Below the pieces are notes generated by a model. It ran no database searches and was not told the DNA's origin. It worked only from the letters and a program-made list of their open reading frames with translations. DNA of 64,000 bases from Pseudomonas putida (GTDB lineage Bacteria > Pseudomonadota > Gammaproteobacteria > Pseudomonadales > Pseudomonadaceae), in assembly GCF_026625125.1 (NCBI RefSeq), contig NZ_CP113097.1, forward strand, positions 434,001 through 498,000, read 5' to 3'. This document shows, in pieces, positions 9,780 through 19,997 of the stretch (position 1 is its first letter; the number at the start of each line of letters is the position of its first letter). The position numbers and the translations under genes are program-made.

Positions 9780-12700
9780 ATGCCCATCCAGCCAAGTGCT
9801 GTTCCTGATTTTCGTCGGTCAGTCGCTGCCGAGTTTCTCGATCGTCCCACCTTGCGTAGCGTTCTGAGCCAGCAGGTTCTCGAATTGCTGGTCCCCTGGC
9901 ATGCCGCGCTGGCGGGTGCCGGGCTGCCCGATGCCGAAGCGCTCATACTCAACATTCCTGCCCAAATTGCGTCCGGCCCACAGACCTACGATGCCTGGAC
10001 ACCCCGGCCACTGTTGGAGGTCATGCTTGAAGCATTGCACGCCCGTCAGCCACTGGCGTCGTTGGGGGCTAATGGTGGGGATTTCCTGCTGGCGGTCCGG
10101 GAGCCATGGTTCCTGCGTGACCAGGCGGGTAACCCGTTGCCGTTCGGGACGATCTCAATCGGCGCCCAAATGGCTGCGCTGGATGACCTGCTGCTCATGC
10201 TCGCGGACCGCTTCTGCCAAGCGCAGGTCGATTTCTGGAAGGCGCCAGGCAGTCAGGGCGTAAGCCGTGACCTGTGGCTGCAGCACCTGCTCAAGAGGGC
10301 GTTGTTGCACAATTTGCCACTGCAGGGGCTGGACCAACAGCAACGTCAGTGCTTGCTGAGCCTGCTGAAGAGTCACGGCGCCACACCTGCGGTATTTCTG
10401 GTCCAGGTGCAACTCGATAACGATGTTCAGTGGCTGCCCAACCTGCTGGTCAGTGGCGAGTGGGACGAGCGCAAAGTGTTTTTGTGGTGCGCCCCCTCCA
10501 GCCTGGTGAAGGCATTTGACTCGCTCGATCTGTTTGCTGAAGCGTTAAGGGCCGAGCTTGCTGAGCATCAGCGCTTCAAGGCCATGGTATGGCACCGCTA
10601 TGAGCTCGAAGGCGACGTTTTTGCCCAGCAAAGCAGCCTGTTGCTGGAGATCATGCTCGATGACATCGCACGTTTGCGTTATGCCGCGTTGCCAGAGGGT
10701 TCGTTGCTTGAAAGGGGCTTTGCTGCCCTGAGTGACCCCGCGCGCTGGTTCATCGAAGGTTACGGCCAGGCCAGTGATGCACAGATCCCGCTGCCACCAG
10801 GCCTGCGCCATGGCAGTGCGGCGAATGGTTTTGCCTATCAGCGGGGCGTGTTCGAACTGGCGTTGGCGCAGGCTCAGTCCGAAGGCGTTGGGGCGCTCGA
10901 TGATGTGCTCGATTTGCGCAGTTTCACCCGGCGGGAGTTGCGCACGCTGATGCTTGCCGATTTTCCGCTCGAAGCCAATTATTTCCCGGATGATCTGCTC
11001 CTGCACCTGCCCACCCATGTCGGCTCGCCCGGTGGTGCTGGCGTCGGGCCGGGTGGTTGGACGACTGAACCCCACAGCATGAGCTTGACCGAGTTCGCCA
11101 TCGGTAATCTCTGGTCGCTTCATAACGCGCAGCTTACCGGCATCACCCATTGTGAAAACCAGTTGATCATGGACTGGATGAACGTCGACTACGTCAAGTC
11201 GCTGGTGCAGCGGGTCGACATCGGCAAGCACTACCCCGTTTACGTCGCGCAGAAGCTGGACGACCCCGCTACACAACCCGAGCGGATCAAACGCTTTGGC
11301 CGTGAATGGCGGTGTTCACTGCTGTTCAGCGCGCTCTATGCCCGCATGCAGGGCGAGCTGAGCGACGCCGGCTTGCAGTGCGTTACAGACTTTTGCCATG
11401 GCTACCTTGACCCGCAATTGCCAGCGCTGATGTTGATGCCGCTGGCCTTCAAGCGCGGGGCGGGCGAGGTCGAGCCCGATTCCGTCAGTGGCATGTATGT
11501 CCTGTTCGCCACGGAGCCTGCACGGGTTTTGCTGTATCGGCCGCTGTACAGCGCAAAGCCTCTGCTGGAGTTTGCCAGCCTGGACCTGATGATGGACGCA
11601 ATCCGCAGGCCCGGGCCATTGCAGGACAGCATCCTTGCGTGGATGCCGTCGGCCTCGCGTGCCGTCTACGCCTATGGCGGCTTCTACGAGCCGCATTGGT
11701 CAGGGCCTATCCTGGACAGCCAGCTACTGCCTGCGCGAGGGTACCCGCCAACATTTGCAGCGCAGTTCTGGCGTGATGAGGTCGATGCAAGACTGTACAA
11801 GGCCAATCGCGACCTGTTGGTTGAGTTGGCTGACCGCGAGTCGGTTTCCAACGCCGAGAGTCGCTGGGCGATTCTCGTTCAGGGGGCCTGGCTGTTGTTC
11901 GATGTGGTGACGTTGATCTTGCGTGGGCCTGTTGCCAGCGTTGCCTGGCTGGTCCAGGCCATTGCCGGGTTGCACAACGACCTGTCGGCCTTGCGCGATG
12001 GCAGTGCGTTCGAGCGCAGTACCGCTGTGGTCGACGTGTTGCTCAATGCTTGCATGGCCTTGATGCATTTGCGTTTACCGCAGTTCCCCCTGGGCGAGCC
12101 TGTACGCAACCTTCCCCGCCGGAGCGCAATGCCCGCATTGGGTGATGCAGAAGCACTGGTGGCGCCCGTACAAGGCAAGGTCGCTGCGCCGGGAGTGCTG
12201 GCGCAACATGGCTCGACCCGGCTGGATTTTTCCTGGCGCGGCACTCAGGGGTTCAATGTGCTGTCGCCGCAGCAGCGCACCGTGGTGTTCGGCCTGCGCG
12301 TCGAGCAATCGCTGGAAGGCCTGGAACCGCTTGCAGAGGGGCCTGGCCGCGGGTTGTACCGCGTGGGTGAGCACTACTACCTCACGCTGGGTGATGGGGT
12401 ATACCGGGCCACCTTTGAGGAGCAAGGCCTGCGTATGGTCGGTGCCGACGGTGCCATGGGGCCCTGGTTGGCGTTCGAGCACGGCCAATGGCGTGTAGAT
12501 CGTGGTTTGCGCTTGCGTGGCGGCATGCCACGCAGCCGCCTTGAAGCCTTGAAAGAGGAGAACCGCAAGAAAGCCGAACAACTCAAGAACGAAGAAGCTG
12601 AATTGGCCCGCCATCACAATGCGCTGGCCGAAACCCTGAACAGGCATCGCGACCTGCTCAATGAGAAGGACGAGCGCATCGCGGTGCTGGAAGCGGTGAC

Positions 12701-14447
12701 TGAACCGGACGAGTTGACGCTGCGCGAGCTTGAATTGACCCGGCGCCTGCGCAAGCAGATCAATCTGAAAGTCATCTACGAAGTCAAAGGCGTGGTCGAG
12801 GCTTCACTCAAGCATGAGCAAGTGGTCAACAGCCTGTACAACATGCGCCATGACGATGCAGCCTACAGCATCGCCCTCACCGCGCAGCGCAGCCTGATCC
12901 GCCAGAGCCTGATCGAGAATATGTCCATCTTCTACAACGAGATGGCCATGATCATCAACGCAGAGGACCTGGAAAACCTCGCCCAGCAGCTTGTCATCCA
13001 CCCAGAGAGTGAGGCCGAGATCAGCCAGTACCTGCAATTTCGCTCTGCCTTGGAGCAGGTCATCAAATGGGAGGTGGATCTGGTCGACATGTCCCGGTTG
13101 CTGGACACGCTGCTCGAAGAAACCCTCAAAGACGACACGTTCGTGTTCAGGAACGAAGACACGCAAGCGCGCATCAACAAAGGCCACGAGCTCAAGAGCA
13201 CCATCGAGGCGCGGCGGTTGTCGGCCATCGACCTTGATTTCCGTCTGCTTCAAGACCTGGCCGAAGCCAGCCTGGAAAGACGGGCCGATGTCGAGGAGCG
13301 GGTGTTATCGCAATACCTCGACTACCTGGCCGGCGACAGCCTGAAGAGCGCGGGCAACGCGCATGGCGACCTGGCGGGAAGCGAGCTGTCGCTGGCCGAG
13401 CGGATCGAGGTGTTGACCGGCATCCTGGAGGGCTACGAGGAGGCTGCGGCAATGGCCGACTACCTGGGCAGTGTGGGCGGCGCGGCGATCAGGCAGGAGT
13501 CGCTGCAACTGTACAAGAAAACCTTGCACGGATTGCAGCGCGCTGCCCAAGGCGACCTCGCCCAGGCAGTGCGCGAGCACGAACTCAGCGAGCCTGCCCC
13601 ACCGCGTCCGACGGTCTATGCCCCGCGCGGTGGGCGGCGCCAGCTGGTCAGGACTCACCGCGGGCGCAAGGTGCTCGCTCAGGAAGTCGAGGTGGATGGT
13701 GTCGCCCTCGTCCAGCAACGCGATGAGCGTACCCAGCATGTACTCAAGACCTTCCACCAGCGTGGTGGCGAGTGGGTCGAGGATGCGCCGCAACCTACAG
13801 CGTCAGAGCCGCCATTCTCCCCACTGGAACCTCGCCTGGCGCGCAAGCGTGCACAGGCCCTGCTTGCAGAGGTCGAGCGGATCACCAAGCTGGCCAGAAG
13901 CTTCTTTCAGGCAGAGCAGCCTAACAGTCTGGCCACGGTCATCGACGGGCACCTGGACAAAATGCGCAATGCCCTGAGCACGTTGCCAAGGATGAGCCCC
14001 GAAGATGCCTTGTTCGAAAGTCTGGGTGAGGGTATCGAGCGCTTGCAGGCTACCCGCCGCGACCTGTTGACCGGTATCTATCTGTCCACCGATCACCCCG
14101 ACGCCCGCAGCCTGCAATTTCTGCTCGACAACCACCAGGTCACTGTCCAGCGCGCCGGGCCACGCAAGGCATTGGCAGCAGGTGATTACCTGGATGTCTA
14201 CGAGGTCAGGCGCCAGCCGCGGGCCGGCCAGGTTCAGGGTGATGGGCTGTGGGAGGCACACTTCCACTACCCGGACATCGGCACCCCGGGGCGGCAGTTC
14301 AGCAAAGGGCACCTGAAACTGTGGGCGCAGCGCAAACTGGGACGCCTGGCGCAACTGCGGGCTGCGACCAGCGGCGAAGACCTGGTCGCTATTTACCGGG
14401 GAGATTTACGCCTGACCCAGGTGGAGGGGCTGATCCCCTTCGACTGA
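9780..14447 (+). CDS. Giant dermonecrotic-toxin-like (DUF6543-type) protein
   Basis: A 1555-residue accessory protein with no signal peptide. Residues about 1-650 have features of the DUF6543/dermonecrotic-toxin-like region common in pseudomonads: ANYFPDDLLLHLP near 400, MSLTEFAIGNL near 433, DIGKHYPVYVAQKL near 480, and RIKRFGREWRCSLLFSALYA just after. A hydrophobic stretch (LLFDVVTLILRGPVASVAWL, about 704-724) may be membrane-inserting. Residues about 914-975 are charged and coiled-coil-like, and the rest is mainly helical. No catalytic motif is recognisable. The start at 9780 has GAGGAAG upstream; the frame opens earlier at 9738. It sits alone between betT and yibQ, converging with yibQ 5 bp away. 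Toxin activity is inferred from family naming only. Confidence 0.7.
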   Translation: MPIQPSAVPDFRRSVAAEFLDRPTLRSVLSQQVLELLVPWHAALAGAGLPDAEALILNIPAQIASGPQTYDAWTPRPLLEVMLEALHARQPLASLGANGGDFLLAVREPWFLRDQAGNPLPFGTISIGAQMAALDDLLLMLADRFCQAQVDFWKAPGSQGVSRDLWLQHLLKRALLHNLPLQGLDQQQRQCLLSLLKSHGATPAVFLVQVQLDNDVQWLPNLLVSGEWDERKVFLWCAPSSLVKAFDSLDLFAEALRAELAEHQRFKAMVWHRYELEGDVFAQQSSLLLEIMLDDIARLRYAALPEGSLLERGFAALSDPARWFIEGYGQASDAQIPLPPGLRHGSAANGFAYQRGVFELALAQAQSEGVGALDDVLDLRSFTRRELRTLMLADFPLEANYFPDDLLLHLPTHVGSPGGAGVGPGGWTTEPHSMSLTEFAIGNLWSLHNAQLTGITHCENQLIMDWMNVDYVKSLVQRVDIGKHYPVYVAQKLDDPATQPERIKRFGREWRCSLLFSALYARMQGELSDAGLQCVTDFCHGYLDPQLPALMLMPLAFKRGAGEVEPDSVSGMYVLFATEPARVLLYRPLYSAKPLLEFASLDLMMDAIRRPGPLQDSILAWMPSASRAVYAYGGFYEPHWSGPILDSQLLPARGYPPTFAAQFWRDEVDARLYKANRDLLVELADRESVSNAESRWAILVQGAWLLFDVVTLILRGPVASVAWLVQAIAGLHNDLSALRDGSAFERSTAVVDVLLNACMALMHLRLPQFPLGEPVRNLPRRSAMPALGDAEALVAPVQGKVAAPGVLAQHGSTRLDFSWRGTQGFNVLSPQQRTVVFGLRVEQSLEGLEPLAEGPGRGLYRVGEHYYLTLGDGVYRATFEEQGLRMVGADGAMGPWLAFEHGQWRVDRGLRLRGGMPRSRLEALKEENRKKAEQLKNEEAELARHHNALAETLNRHRDLLNEKDERIAVLEAVTEPDELTLRELELTRRLRKQINLKVIYEVKGVVEASLKHEQVVNSLYNMRHDDAAYSIALTAQRSLIRQSLIENMSIFYNEMAMIINAEDLENLAQQLVIHPESEAEISQYLQFRSALEQVIKWEVDLVDMSRLLDTLLEETLKDDTFVFRNEDTQARINKGHELKSTIEARRLSAIDLDFRLLQDLAEASLERRADVEERVLSQYLDYLAGDSLKSAGNAHGDLAGSELSLAERIEVLTGILEGYEEAAAMADYLGSVGGAAIRQESLQLYKKTLHGLQRAAQGDLAQAVREHELSEPAPPRPTVYAPRGGRRQLVRTHRGRKVLAQEVEVDGVALVQQRDERTQHVLKTFHQRGGEWVEDAPQPTASEPPFSPLEPRLARKRAQALLAEVERITKLARSFFQAEQPNSLATVIDGHLDKMRNALSTLPRMSPEDALFESLGEGIERLQATRRDLLTGIYLSTDHPDARSLQFLLDNHQVTVQRAGPRKALAAGDYLDVYEVRRQPRAGQVQGDGLWEAHFHYPDIGTPGRQFSKGHLKLWAQRKLGRLAQLRAATSGEDLVAIYRGDLRLTQVEGLIPFD

Positions 14448-14452
14448 ATGGC

Positions 14453-15232
14453 TCAGCGATTGCTGTAGCGGCCGTGCTTGCCATGGGCAGGCATGGCCTG
14501 ATTGCCGCGTTCTGCAATCATCTGTGCCAGTGATACCAGCTCGATGCCCTGGCTGCGCAGCCGGGGCATTTCCTGTTCCAGCACCTGCAGGGTTTGCGGG
14601 TAAGGGTGCCCGATCAGCACCGCCGAGCCTTGCCGACGTGCCAGTGCCACGCCTTGCTGCAGCTGTGCGGTGATGGCCTCTGTGGTACGGACGTCGTCCA
14701 GAAACACGTCACGCGAGACGTGCCCAAGGGCCTGTGCCTGGGCCTCGGCGGCAGCGACGGTGGCAGCACTGGTGCGGCTGTCCACGAAAAACAGATGCCG
14801 CCGCTGAAGTTCACCCATCAGCCAGGTCATGGCGCTACGCTGGGCGGTCATGCGGCTGCCCATGTGGTTGTTGATGCCGGCGGCGTAGGGCACCTTGGCC
14901 AAGGCCGCGTCCAATCGCCTGGCGAGCTCTGGTAGGGCGATCTCCGGGTGCCAGGCATAGGGCCCGGTGGCGGGGTCCATGGGCATGTGCAGGATTACCG
15001 TCTTGCCTGCCTGGTGCGCCTGGCGGGCGAACTCGGTGGCGTGTGGGGTATCCGGCATGATCGCCATCGTCACAGGGCCAGGCAGCGCGAGCGTCCTGCT
15101 GTCGCGCTCGGTGCTCTGGCCCAGGTCGTCGATGATGATGCTCATGTAGGCCTTGCTGGCCGGGGCCGCGTGGGCACATGCGGCTGCCAGGCACAACAGC
15201 ACGGGCAGCAGATACCGCAGCGGATGAATCAT
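14453..15232 (-). CDS. Divergent polysaccharide deacetylase family protein (YibQ-like)
   Basis: A 259-residue exported protein of the divergent polysaccharide deacetylase family (formerly DUF610). It has a signal peptide (LLPVLLCLAAACAHA, cut near residue 23). A NodB-like barrel follows: SIIIDDLGQS near residue 32, VILHMPMDP, GINNHMGSRMTAQ and FFVDSRTSAATVA. The conserved Asp-Asp and His residues of the metal site are present. The substrate is unknown; its place after envC and ctpA suggests a cell-wall-related job. Its ATG overlaps the ctpA stop (ATGA at 15229-15232), so the two are translationally coupled. Confidence 0.88.
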   Translation of the reverse strand: MIHPLRYLLPVLLCLAAACAHAAPASKAYMSIIIDDLGQSTERDSRTLALPGPVTMAIMPDTPHATEFARQAHQAGKTVILHMPMDPATGPYAWHPEIALPELARRLDAALAKVPYAAGINNHMGSRMTAQRSAMTWLMGELQRRHLFFVDSRTSAATVAAAEAQAQALGHVSRDVFLDDVRTTEAITAQLQQGVALARRQGSAVLIGHPYPQTLQVLEQEMPRLRSQGIELVSLAQMIAERGNQAMPAHGKHGRYSNR

Positions 15233-16551
15233 TTGCCGGAGGTGATGTTCAGCCCCTTGAGCAGGCTGAGCGCCTGGCTCAGCTGGAAGTCATCGTCCTG
15301 CGGGCGCTCCTTGCGCTTGCTGCTGCCGGTCGGGCGGTCAGCACCCCCGTTGCCGTTGCCCAGGTGGCCCTGCAGGTCGGCTTCCTTGAAGTTCTCGGTA
15401 TCCACCTCTGCGGTGAGCTTGGCCGGGCGCACCTCGATGTCCGGGACGATGCCCTGTGCCTGGATCGAACGGCCATTGGGGGTGAAGTAAAGCGCGGTGG
15501 TGAGCTTCAGGGCTCGGTCGTTGGCCAGCGGCAGCACGGTCTGGACCGAGCCTTTTCCGAAGCTGTCGGTGCCCATCAGCACGGCGCGTTTCTGGTCTTG
15601 CAGGGCGCCGGCGACGATTTCCGAGGCCGAGGCGCTGCCGCCGTTGATCAGCACTACCAATGGCACGGCCTCACTGGCATCGGCCGGATCAGCGGAGAAG
15701 CGCAGTTCGGAGTTGGCGATACGGCCTTTGGTGTACACGATCAGGCCCTTGGTCAGGAAGTGGTCGGCCACTTCCACCGCCGACTGGAGCACGCCACCGG
15801 GGTTGTTGCGCAGGTCCAGCACAACGCCGCGCAGTTTCTTGCCATTGTCCTTGCGCAACTTGGCCAATGCTTTGCCCACTTCGTCCCCGGTCTTGACCTG
15901 GAACTGGGTGATGCGGATGTAGCCGTAGTCGTTTTCCAGCAACTGGCTTTTCACGCTCTTGACCTGGATCACGGCACGGACCAGGTTCACATCGAACGGG
16001 GTGCCGCCGTCACGTACCAGGGTCAGGGTGATCTTCTCGCCGACTTTGCCGCGCATCTTGTCGACCGCTTCGGTCATGCTCTGGCCACGGGTTGGCGCAC
16101 CGTTGATCTTGACGATCAGGTCGCCAGCCTGCACGCCAGCGCGCGAGGCGGGGGTGTCATCGATGGGCGAGACCACCTTGACGAAGCCGTCTTCCTGGCC
16201 AACTTCGATACCCAGGCCACCGAACTCGCCACTGGTGCTTTCCTGCAGCTCCTGGAAGTCCTCTGGGCCAAGGTAGGCCGAATGTGGATCGAGGTTGCTG
16301 AGCATGCCTTTGATGGCGTTCTCCAGCAGCGTCTTGTCGTCTACCGGCTCGACATAGGCCGCTTTGATGCGGTCCATGACCTCGGCGAAGGTGCGCAGCT
16401 CTTCCAGTGGCAGCGGCGCCCTGGCGGTCACCTCGGTGGCTGGCACCGCGGCAGGCTTGGCCGGCGCCGGCTCGGCAGCGATGGCCAAAGGCATACCAGT
16501 CGCCAGGGCGATGGTCAGGGCCAGCTGGGTGAGACGAGGCGAGTGCAGCAT
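15229..16551 (-). CDS. ctpA: Carboxy-terminal processing protease CtpA (S41)
   Basis: A 440-residue exported serine protease with signal peptide (LTQLALTIALATGMPLAIAA). It contains a PDZ domain (about residues 100-180, GLGIEVGQEDGFVKVVSPID) and an S41 catalytic domain. The nucleophile motif is GGSASASEIVAGAL and the Lys motif is GTDSFGKGSVQT. It probably trims periplasmic proteins, including cell-wall hydrolase factors, which fits the neighbouring envC. The ATG at 16551 has AGGAG upstream; the open frame to 16659 overlaps the end of envC and lacks family character. It is followed with a 4-bp overlap by the yibQ-like gene. Confidence 0.93.
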   Translation of the reverse strand: MLHSPRLTQLALTIALATGMPLAIAAEPAPAKPAAVPATEVTARAPLPLEELRTFAEVMDRIKAAYVEPVDDKTLLENAIKGMLSNLDPHSAYLGPEDFQELQESTSGEFGGLGIEVGQEDGFVKVVSPIDDTPASRAGVQAGDLIVKINGAPTRGQSMTEAVDKMRGKVGEKITLTLVRDGGTPFDVNLVRAVIQVKSVKSQLLENDYGYIRITQFQVKTGDEVGKALAKLRKDNGKKLRGVVLDLRNNPGGVLQSAVEVADHFLTKGLIVYTKGRIANSELRFSADPADASEAVPLVVLINGGSASASEIVAGALQDQKRAVLMGTDSFGKGSVQTVLPLANDRALKLTTALYFTPNGRSIQAQGIVPDIEVRPAKLTAEVDTENFKEADLQGHLGNGNGGADRPTGSSKRKERPQDDDFQLSQALSLLKGLNITSGK

Positions 16552-16643
16552 GTCGAACGAACTCCTGATCCTGTAGGCGCTCCTTGGGGAGCATCGGCCC
16601 AGCGTGGGGCGCCAGGCCGTAAAAAAGTGACTAGGGTTGAAGC

Positions 16644-17930
16644 TTAACCTCTGCACCACTGGGAAGGGTCGGTGGGCCGGCCCTGCTGGCGGATGGCGAA
16701 GTACAAGCCGGCGGCATCCTGGCCGCCGCTGTCGCCAACGGTGGAAATGGCCTCGCCGGCCTTGACGATGTCTCCGGCGCTCTTGAGCAGGCTCTGGTTG
16801 TGGCCGTACAGGCTCAGGTAACCATTACCATGGTCGAGAATGACCAGAAGTCCAGCGCCGCGCAACCAGTCGGCGAACACCACGCGCCCGCCGTGCACGG
16901 CGCGTACCTGGGTGCCGGGGTTGGCGCTGATCATCACACCGTCCCACTTGGCTCGGGCATCGCTGCCACGGGCTTCACCGAAACGTGCCAGCAATCGACC
17001 ATTGACCGGCCACGGAAGTTTGCCCCGTGCGGCAGAAAAAGCACCGCCGTAGGTTGTGCTGTCGCTGGACACCAAGGGGCCGAGGGTGGTGCGCGCCTTT
17101 TTTGGTGGTTCGCTGTCCTGCTGTGCGGTCAACGCTTGCTGCTGTCGGCGCTTCTGGGCCTCCTGCTCGGCCAGCAGGGCCTTCTTGCGCGCCTCCTCGG
17201 CCTCACGGGCCTGGCGAGCCAAGGTTTCCTCGATGGTCTTGAGCACCTTGGCAAGGTCCGCCTGGTCCTGTTCACGGGCCTGCAGCTTCTTGTCGCGGTC
17301 TTTCATGTCACTGTTGAGCTTGGCCAGTACCTGCTGACGCTTGCCACGCTCGGCTTCCAGGGCCTGGCGGCGGCTGTCGAGGTCGGCGCGCTGGGCCAGC
17401 AACTGCTCTTGCTGGCGGGAAATGTCCTGTTCGACATTGGCCAGCTGGCGCAGGGTTTCGTTGAAGGCACGCAGTTGCTCCGTGCGCGCCTTGCTCAGGT
17501 AGTCGTAGTAGCTGAGGGTGCGGGCGAACTTCTCTGGGTTCTGCTGGTTGAGCAGCAGCTTGAGGTATTCCTCGCGGCCATTGTTCTGGTAGGCGGAGCG
17601 CGCCTGAATGGCGATCAGTCGTTGTTGTTCAATGCGCGAGCTCTGGAGTTTTTTTTTCTCGGTATCAAGGCGCTCCAGCTCGCCCTCGGTCTTTTTTAGT
17701 TGTTGCTGCAGAGCCTCCACCTGCTTTTCGAGGTTGCCGATGTCGGTTTCGGTGGCTTTGAGGTCTTTCTGCACGCCGGATTTTTCTTCCTGGAGCTTGC
17801 CCAGCGTCTTCTTGAGCTCGGCGATGTCCTGGCGGGTGGCGTCCAGTTGTTGCTGGGTCTGAGCGCGCTCGTCGGCGAAGGCCGGGCTGAGCAGGCAAGA
17901 CAGGGCTAGGAAGATCAGGGCGCGAAGCAT
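16644..17930 (-). CDS. envC: Murein hydrolase activator EnvC
   Basis: A 428-residue periplasmic protein with signal peptide (MLRALIFLALSCLLSPAFA). About 240 residues of coiled coil follow (QQQLDATRQDIAELKKTLGK and on), then a C-terminal LytM/M23 domain from about residue 310. The LytM metal ligands are degenerate: the usual first His is replaced in AKWDGVMISA. This fits a non-catalytic amidase activator rather than a true endopeptidase. EnvC proteins activate AmiA/AmiB at the division septum. It is the first of the leftward envC-ctpA-yibQ group, 325 bp after gpmI. Confidence 0.92.
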   Translation of the reverse strand: MLRALIFLALSCLLSPAFADERAQTQQQLDATRQDIAELKKTLGKLQEEKSGVQKDLKATETDIGNLEKQVEALQQQLKKTEGELERLDTEKKKLQSSRIEQQRLIAIQARSAYQNNGREEYLKLLLNQQNPEKFARTLSYYDYLSKARTEQLRAFNETLRQLANVEQDISRQQEQLLAQRADLDSRRQALEAERGKRQQVLAKLNSDMKDRDKKLQAREQDQADLAKVLKTIEETLARQAREAEEARKKALLAEQEAQKRRQQQALTAQQDSEPPKKARTTLGPLVSSDSTTYGGAFSAARGKLPWPVNGRLLARFGEARGSDARAKWDGVMISANPGTQVRAVHGGRVVFADWLRGAGLLVILDHGNGYLSLYGHNQSLLKSAGDIVKAGEAISTVGDSGGQDAAGLYFAIRQQGRPTDPSQWCRG

Positions 17931-18010
17931 GAGGTTGGGCGTACCAAGGATGGAGACTGGCCTAGTATGCCCGCCCGGGCCTGCAAAAAAAACGCCTCAC
18001 GGCGTCAGCG

Positions 18011-18259
18011 GTAAGTTTCAAGCTACAAGCCGCAAGAAAAAGCGGGTGTTGGGTCAATACCGGTAGTCAAGCGCTTTGGGGCCGCTTTGCGCCCCATCGC
18101 CGGCAAGCCGGCTCCCACCGGTACAGCGCAAGCCTCAAGAGCTGCGCAGTCCCTGTGGGAGCCGGCTTGCCGGCGATGGGCTGCGTAGCACCCCCAAATA
18201 GCTAACTGCCTGGCACAAGACTCCAGGCTTTCTCTTGCAGCTTGCAGCTTGCAGCTTAC
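18011..18259. repeat. Composite inverted-repeat element containing a REP pair
   Basis: The outer arms begin GTAAG (18011) and end CTTAC (18259), and carry AGCTACAAGCCGCAAGAAAA on the left and TCTTGCAGCTTGCAGCTTGC on the right as imperfect inverted copies. Inside, 18094-18118 and 18155-18179 are a perfect 25-bp inverted pair of REP units (core GCCGGCAAGCCGGC). The right arm overlaps the gpmI stop codon at 18256-18258. The same outer arms occur at 4881-5008 without the REPs. Confidence 0.6.
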
Positions 18260-19791
18260 CCGTCGACCAAAATCGAGCTACCCGTCATCTCCGCAGGCTT
18301 TTCCAGCCCCAGCAGCTTGAGCATGGTCGGCGCCACGTCGGCCAGCACGCCGCCCTCGCGAACCTTGACCTGGCGTTTGCCGACATAGATGAAAGGCACC
18401 GGCTCGGTGGTGTGGGCCGTGTGCGCCTGGCCGGTGCACTCGTCTTCCATCTGCTCGACGTTGCCGTGGTCTGCGGTGATCAGCGCTTCGCCGCCCACCT
18501 TGTCCAAGGCCTCGACGATGCGACCGACACAGCCATCCAGGGCTTCGACGGCCTTGACCGCGGCTTCGAACACGCCGGTATGGCCGACCATGTCACCGTT
18601 GGCGTAATTCACCACGATCACGTCATAGCGCTGCTGCTCGATGGCCTCGACGATGCGGTCGGTGACCTCTGGGGCGCTCATCTCCGGCTGCAGGTCGTAA
18701 GTGGCGACTTTCGGCGATGGGATCAGAATGCGCTCTTCGCCTTCGAACGGCTCTTCGCGCCCCCCGGAGAAGAAGAACGTGACGTGTGCATACTTCTCGG
18801 TCTCGGCGATGCGCAGTTGGGTCTTGCCGTTCTTGGCCAGGTACTCACCCAGCACGTTGTTCAGGCTGGCCGGGGCAAACGCCGCAGGGGCGGGGATTTT
18901 CGCCGAGTACTGGGTCAGGCCGATGTAGGCAGCCAGTTTGGGCAGGCGGGCCCGTGGGAACTCGTTGAAATCGGCTTCGACGAACACGCGCGACAGCTCA
19001 CGGGCGCGGTCGGCGCGGAAGTTCATGAAAATCACGGCATCGCCATCTTCGACCTTTACCGCTTCGCCGATACGCGTGGCCTTGACGAACTCGTCGCTCT
19101 CGCCACGCATATAGGCCGCTTCGAGCCCGGCAGTGGCGCTGTCTGCGGTGTGTTCGGCAACGCTGTCGACGATCAGGTTGTAGGCAGCACTGACGCGGTC
19201 CCAGCGGTTGTCGCGGTCCATCGCGTAGTAACGGCCGATGAGGCTGGCGATACGGCCTTTGCCGAGCTTGGCAAAGGTCGAATCGAGCAGCTCGATGGAC
19301 GACTGCGCGCTGCGTGGCGGGGTGTCACGACCGTCGAGGAATGCGTGCAGGTAGATCTTTTCGGCACCCCGCTGCGCGGCCAGTTCGGCCATGGCAATCA
19401 GGTGGTCCTGGTGGCTGTGGACGCCGCCGTCGGAGAGCAGGCCGAGAATGTGCACGGCCTTGCCGGCACCTGCAGCCTGGTCCACCGCGCCTGTCAGCAC
19501 CGGGTTTTCGAAGAACTCGCCGTCGCGGATGGCCTTGGTCACGCGGGTGAAGTCCTGGTAGACGACACGACCGGCGCCCAGGTTCATGTGACCGACTTCG
19601 GAGTTGCCCATCTGCCCGTCCGGCAGGCCGACATCCATCCCCGAACCGGAAATCAGGCCATGCGGCGCTGTGGCGCGCAGGCGATCATAGACCGGCGTGT
19701 TGGCGGCGTAGATGGCGTTGTATTCGGGGCTTTCGCTGTGGCCGAAGCCATCCAGGATGATCAGGACCAGGGGTTTGGGCGTACTCGTCAT
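18256..19791 (-). CDS. gpmI: 2,3-bisphosphoglycerate-independent phosphoglycerate mutase
   Basis: A 511-residue Mn2+-dependent phosphoglycerate mutase interconverting 3- and 2-phosphoglycerate. The alkaline-phosphatase-like core begins with [10 protein letters not shown] and carries [18 protein letters not shown], with the phosphoryl-accepting Ser near residue 64. It also has [12 protein letters not shown] and the metal motifs [12 protein letters not shown] and ITADHGN. The ATG at 19791 gives [10 protein letters not shown]; a TTG one codon upstream also fits but is less likely. The start lies opposite the rhodanese gene, with a shared 206-bp promoter region. Confidence 0.95.
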   Translation of the reverse strand: MTSTPKPLVLIILDGFGHSESPEYNAIYAANTPVYDRLRATAPHGLISGSGMDVGLPDGQMGNSEVGHMNLGAGRVVYQDFTRVTKAIRDGEFFENPVLTGAVDQAAGAGKAVHILGLLSDGGVHSHQDHLIAMAELAAQRGAEKIYLHAFLDGRDTPPRSAQSSIELLDSTFAKLGKGRIASLIGRYYAMDRDNRWDRVSAAYNLIVDSVAEHTADSATAGLEAAYMRGESDEFVKATRIGEAVKVEDGDAVIFMNFRADRARELSRVFVEADFNEFPRARLPKLAAYIGLTQYSAKIPAPAAFAPASLNNVLGEYLAKNGKTQLRIAETEKYAHVTFFFSGGREEPFEGEERILIPSPKVATYDLQPEMSAPEVTDRIVEAIEQQRYDVIVVNYANGDMVGHTGVFEAAVKAVEALDGCVGRIVEALDKVGGEALITADHGNVEQMEDECTGQAHTAHTTEPVPFIYVGKRQVKVREGGVLADVAPTMLKLLGLEKPAEMTGSSILVDG

Positions 19792-19997
19792 CAATCAAAC
19801 TCACGGTTGTTCAAAGATGATAAAGACACGCATTTTAGGGCAAATGCGCCACCTGCGGCGAATATTCGTCCTGTTCCCTGACCAGCGTGGCGCCCGCAGC
19901 AACATGAAGGTAGCTTCGCCGCCGGCCTGTCGGGCTTTGGCGGTGTTGGGGGGCTGTGTATACTGGCCGGCATTTTCAATCGCCTGGAACACCGCTG

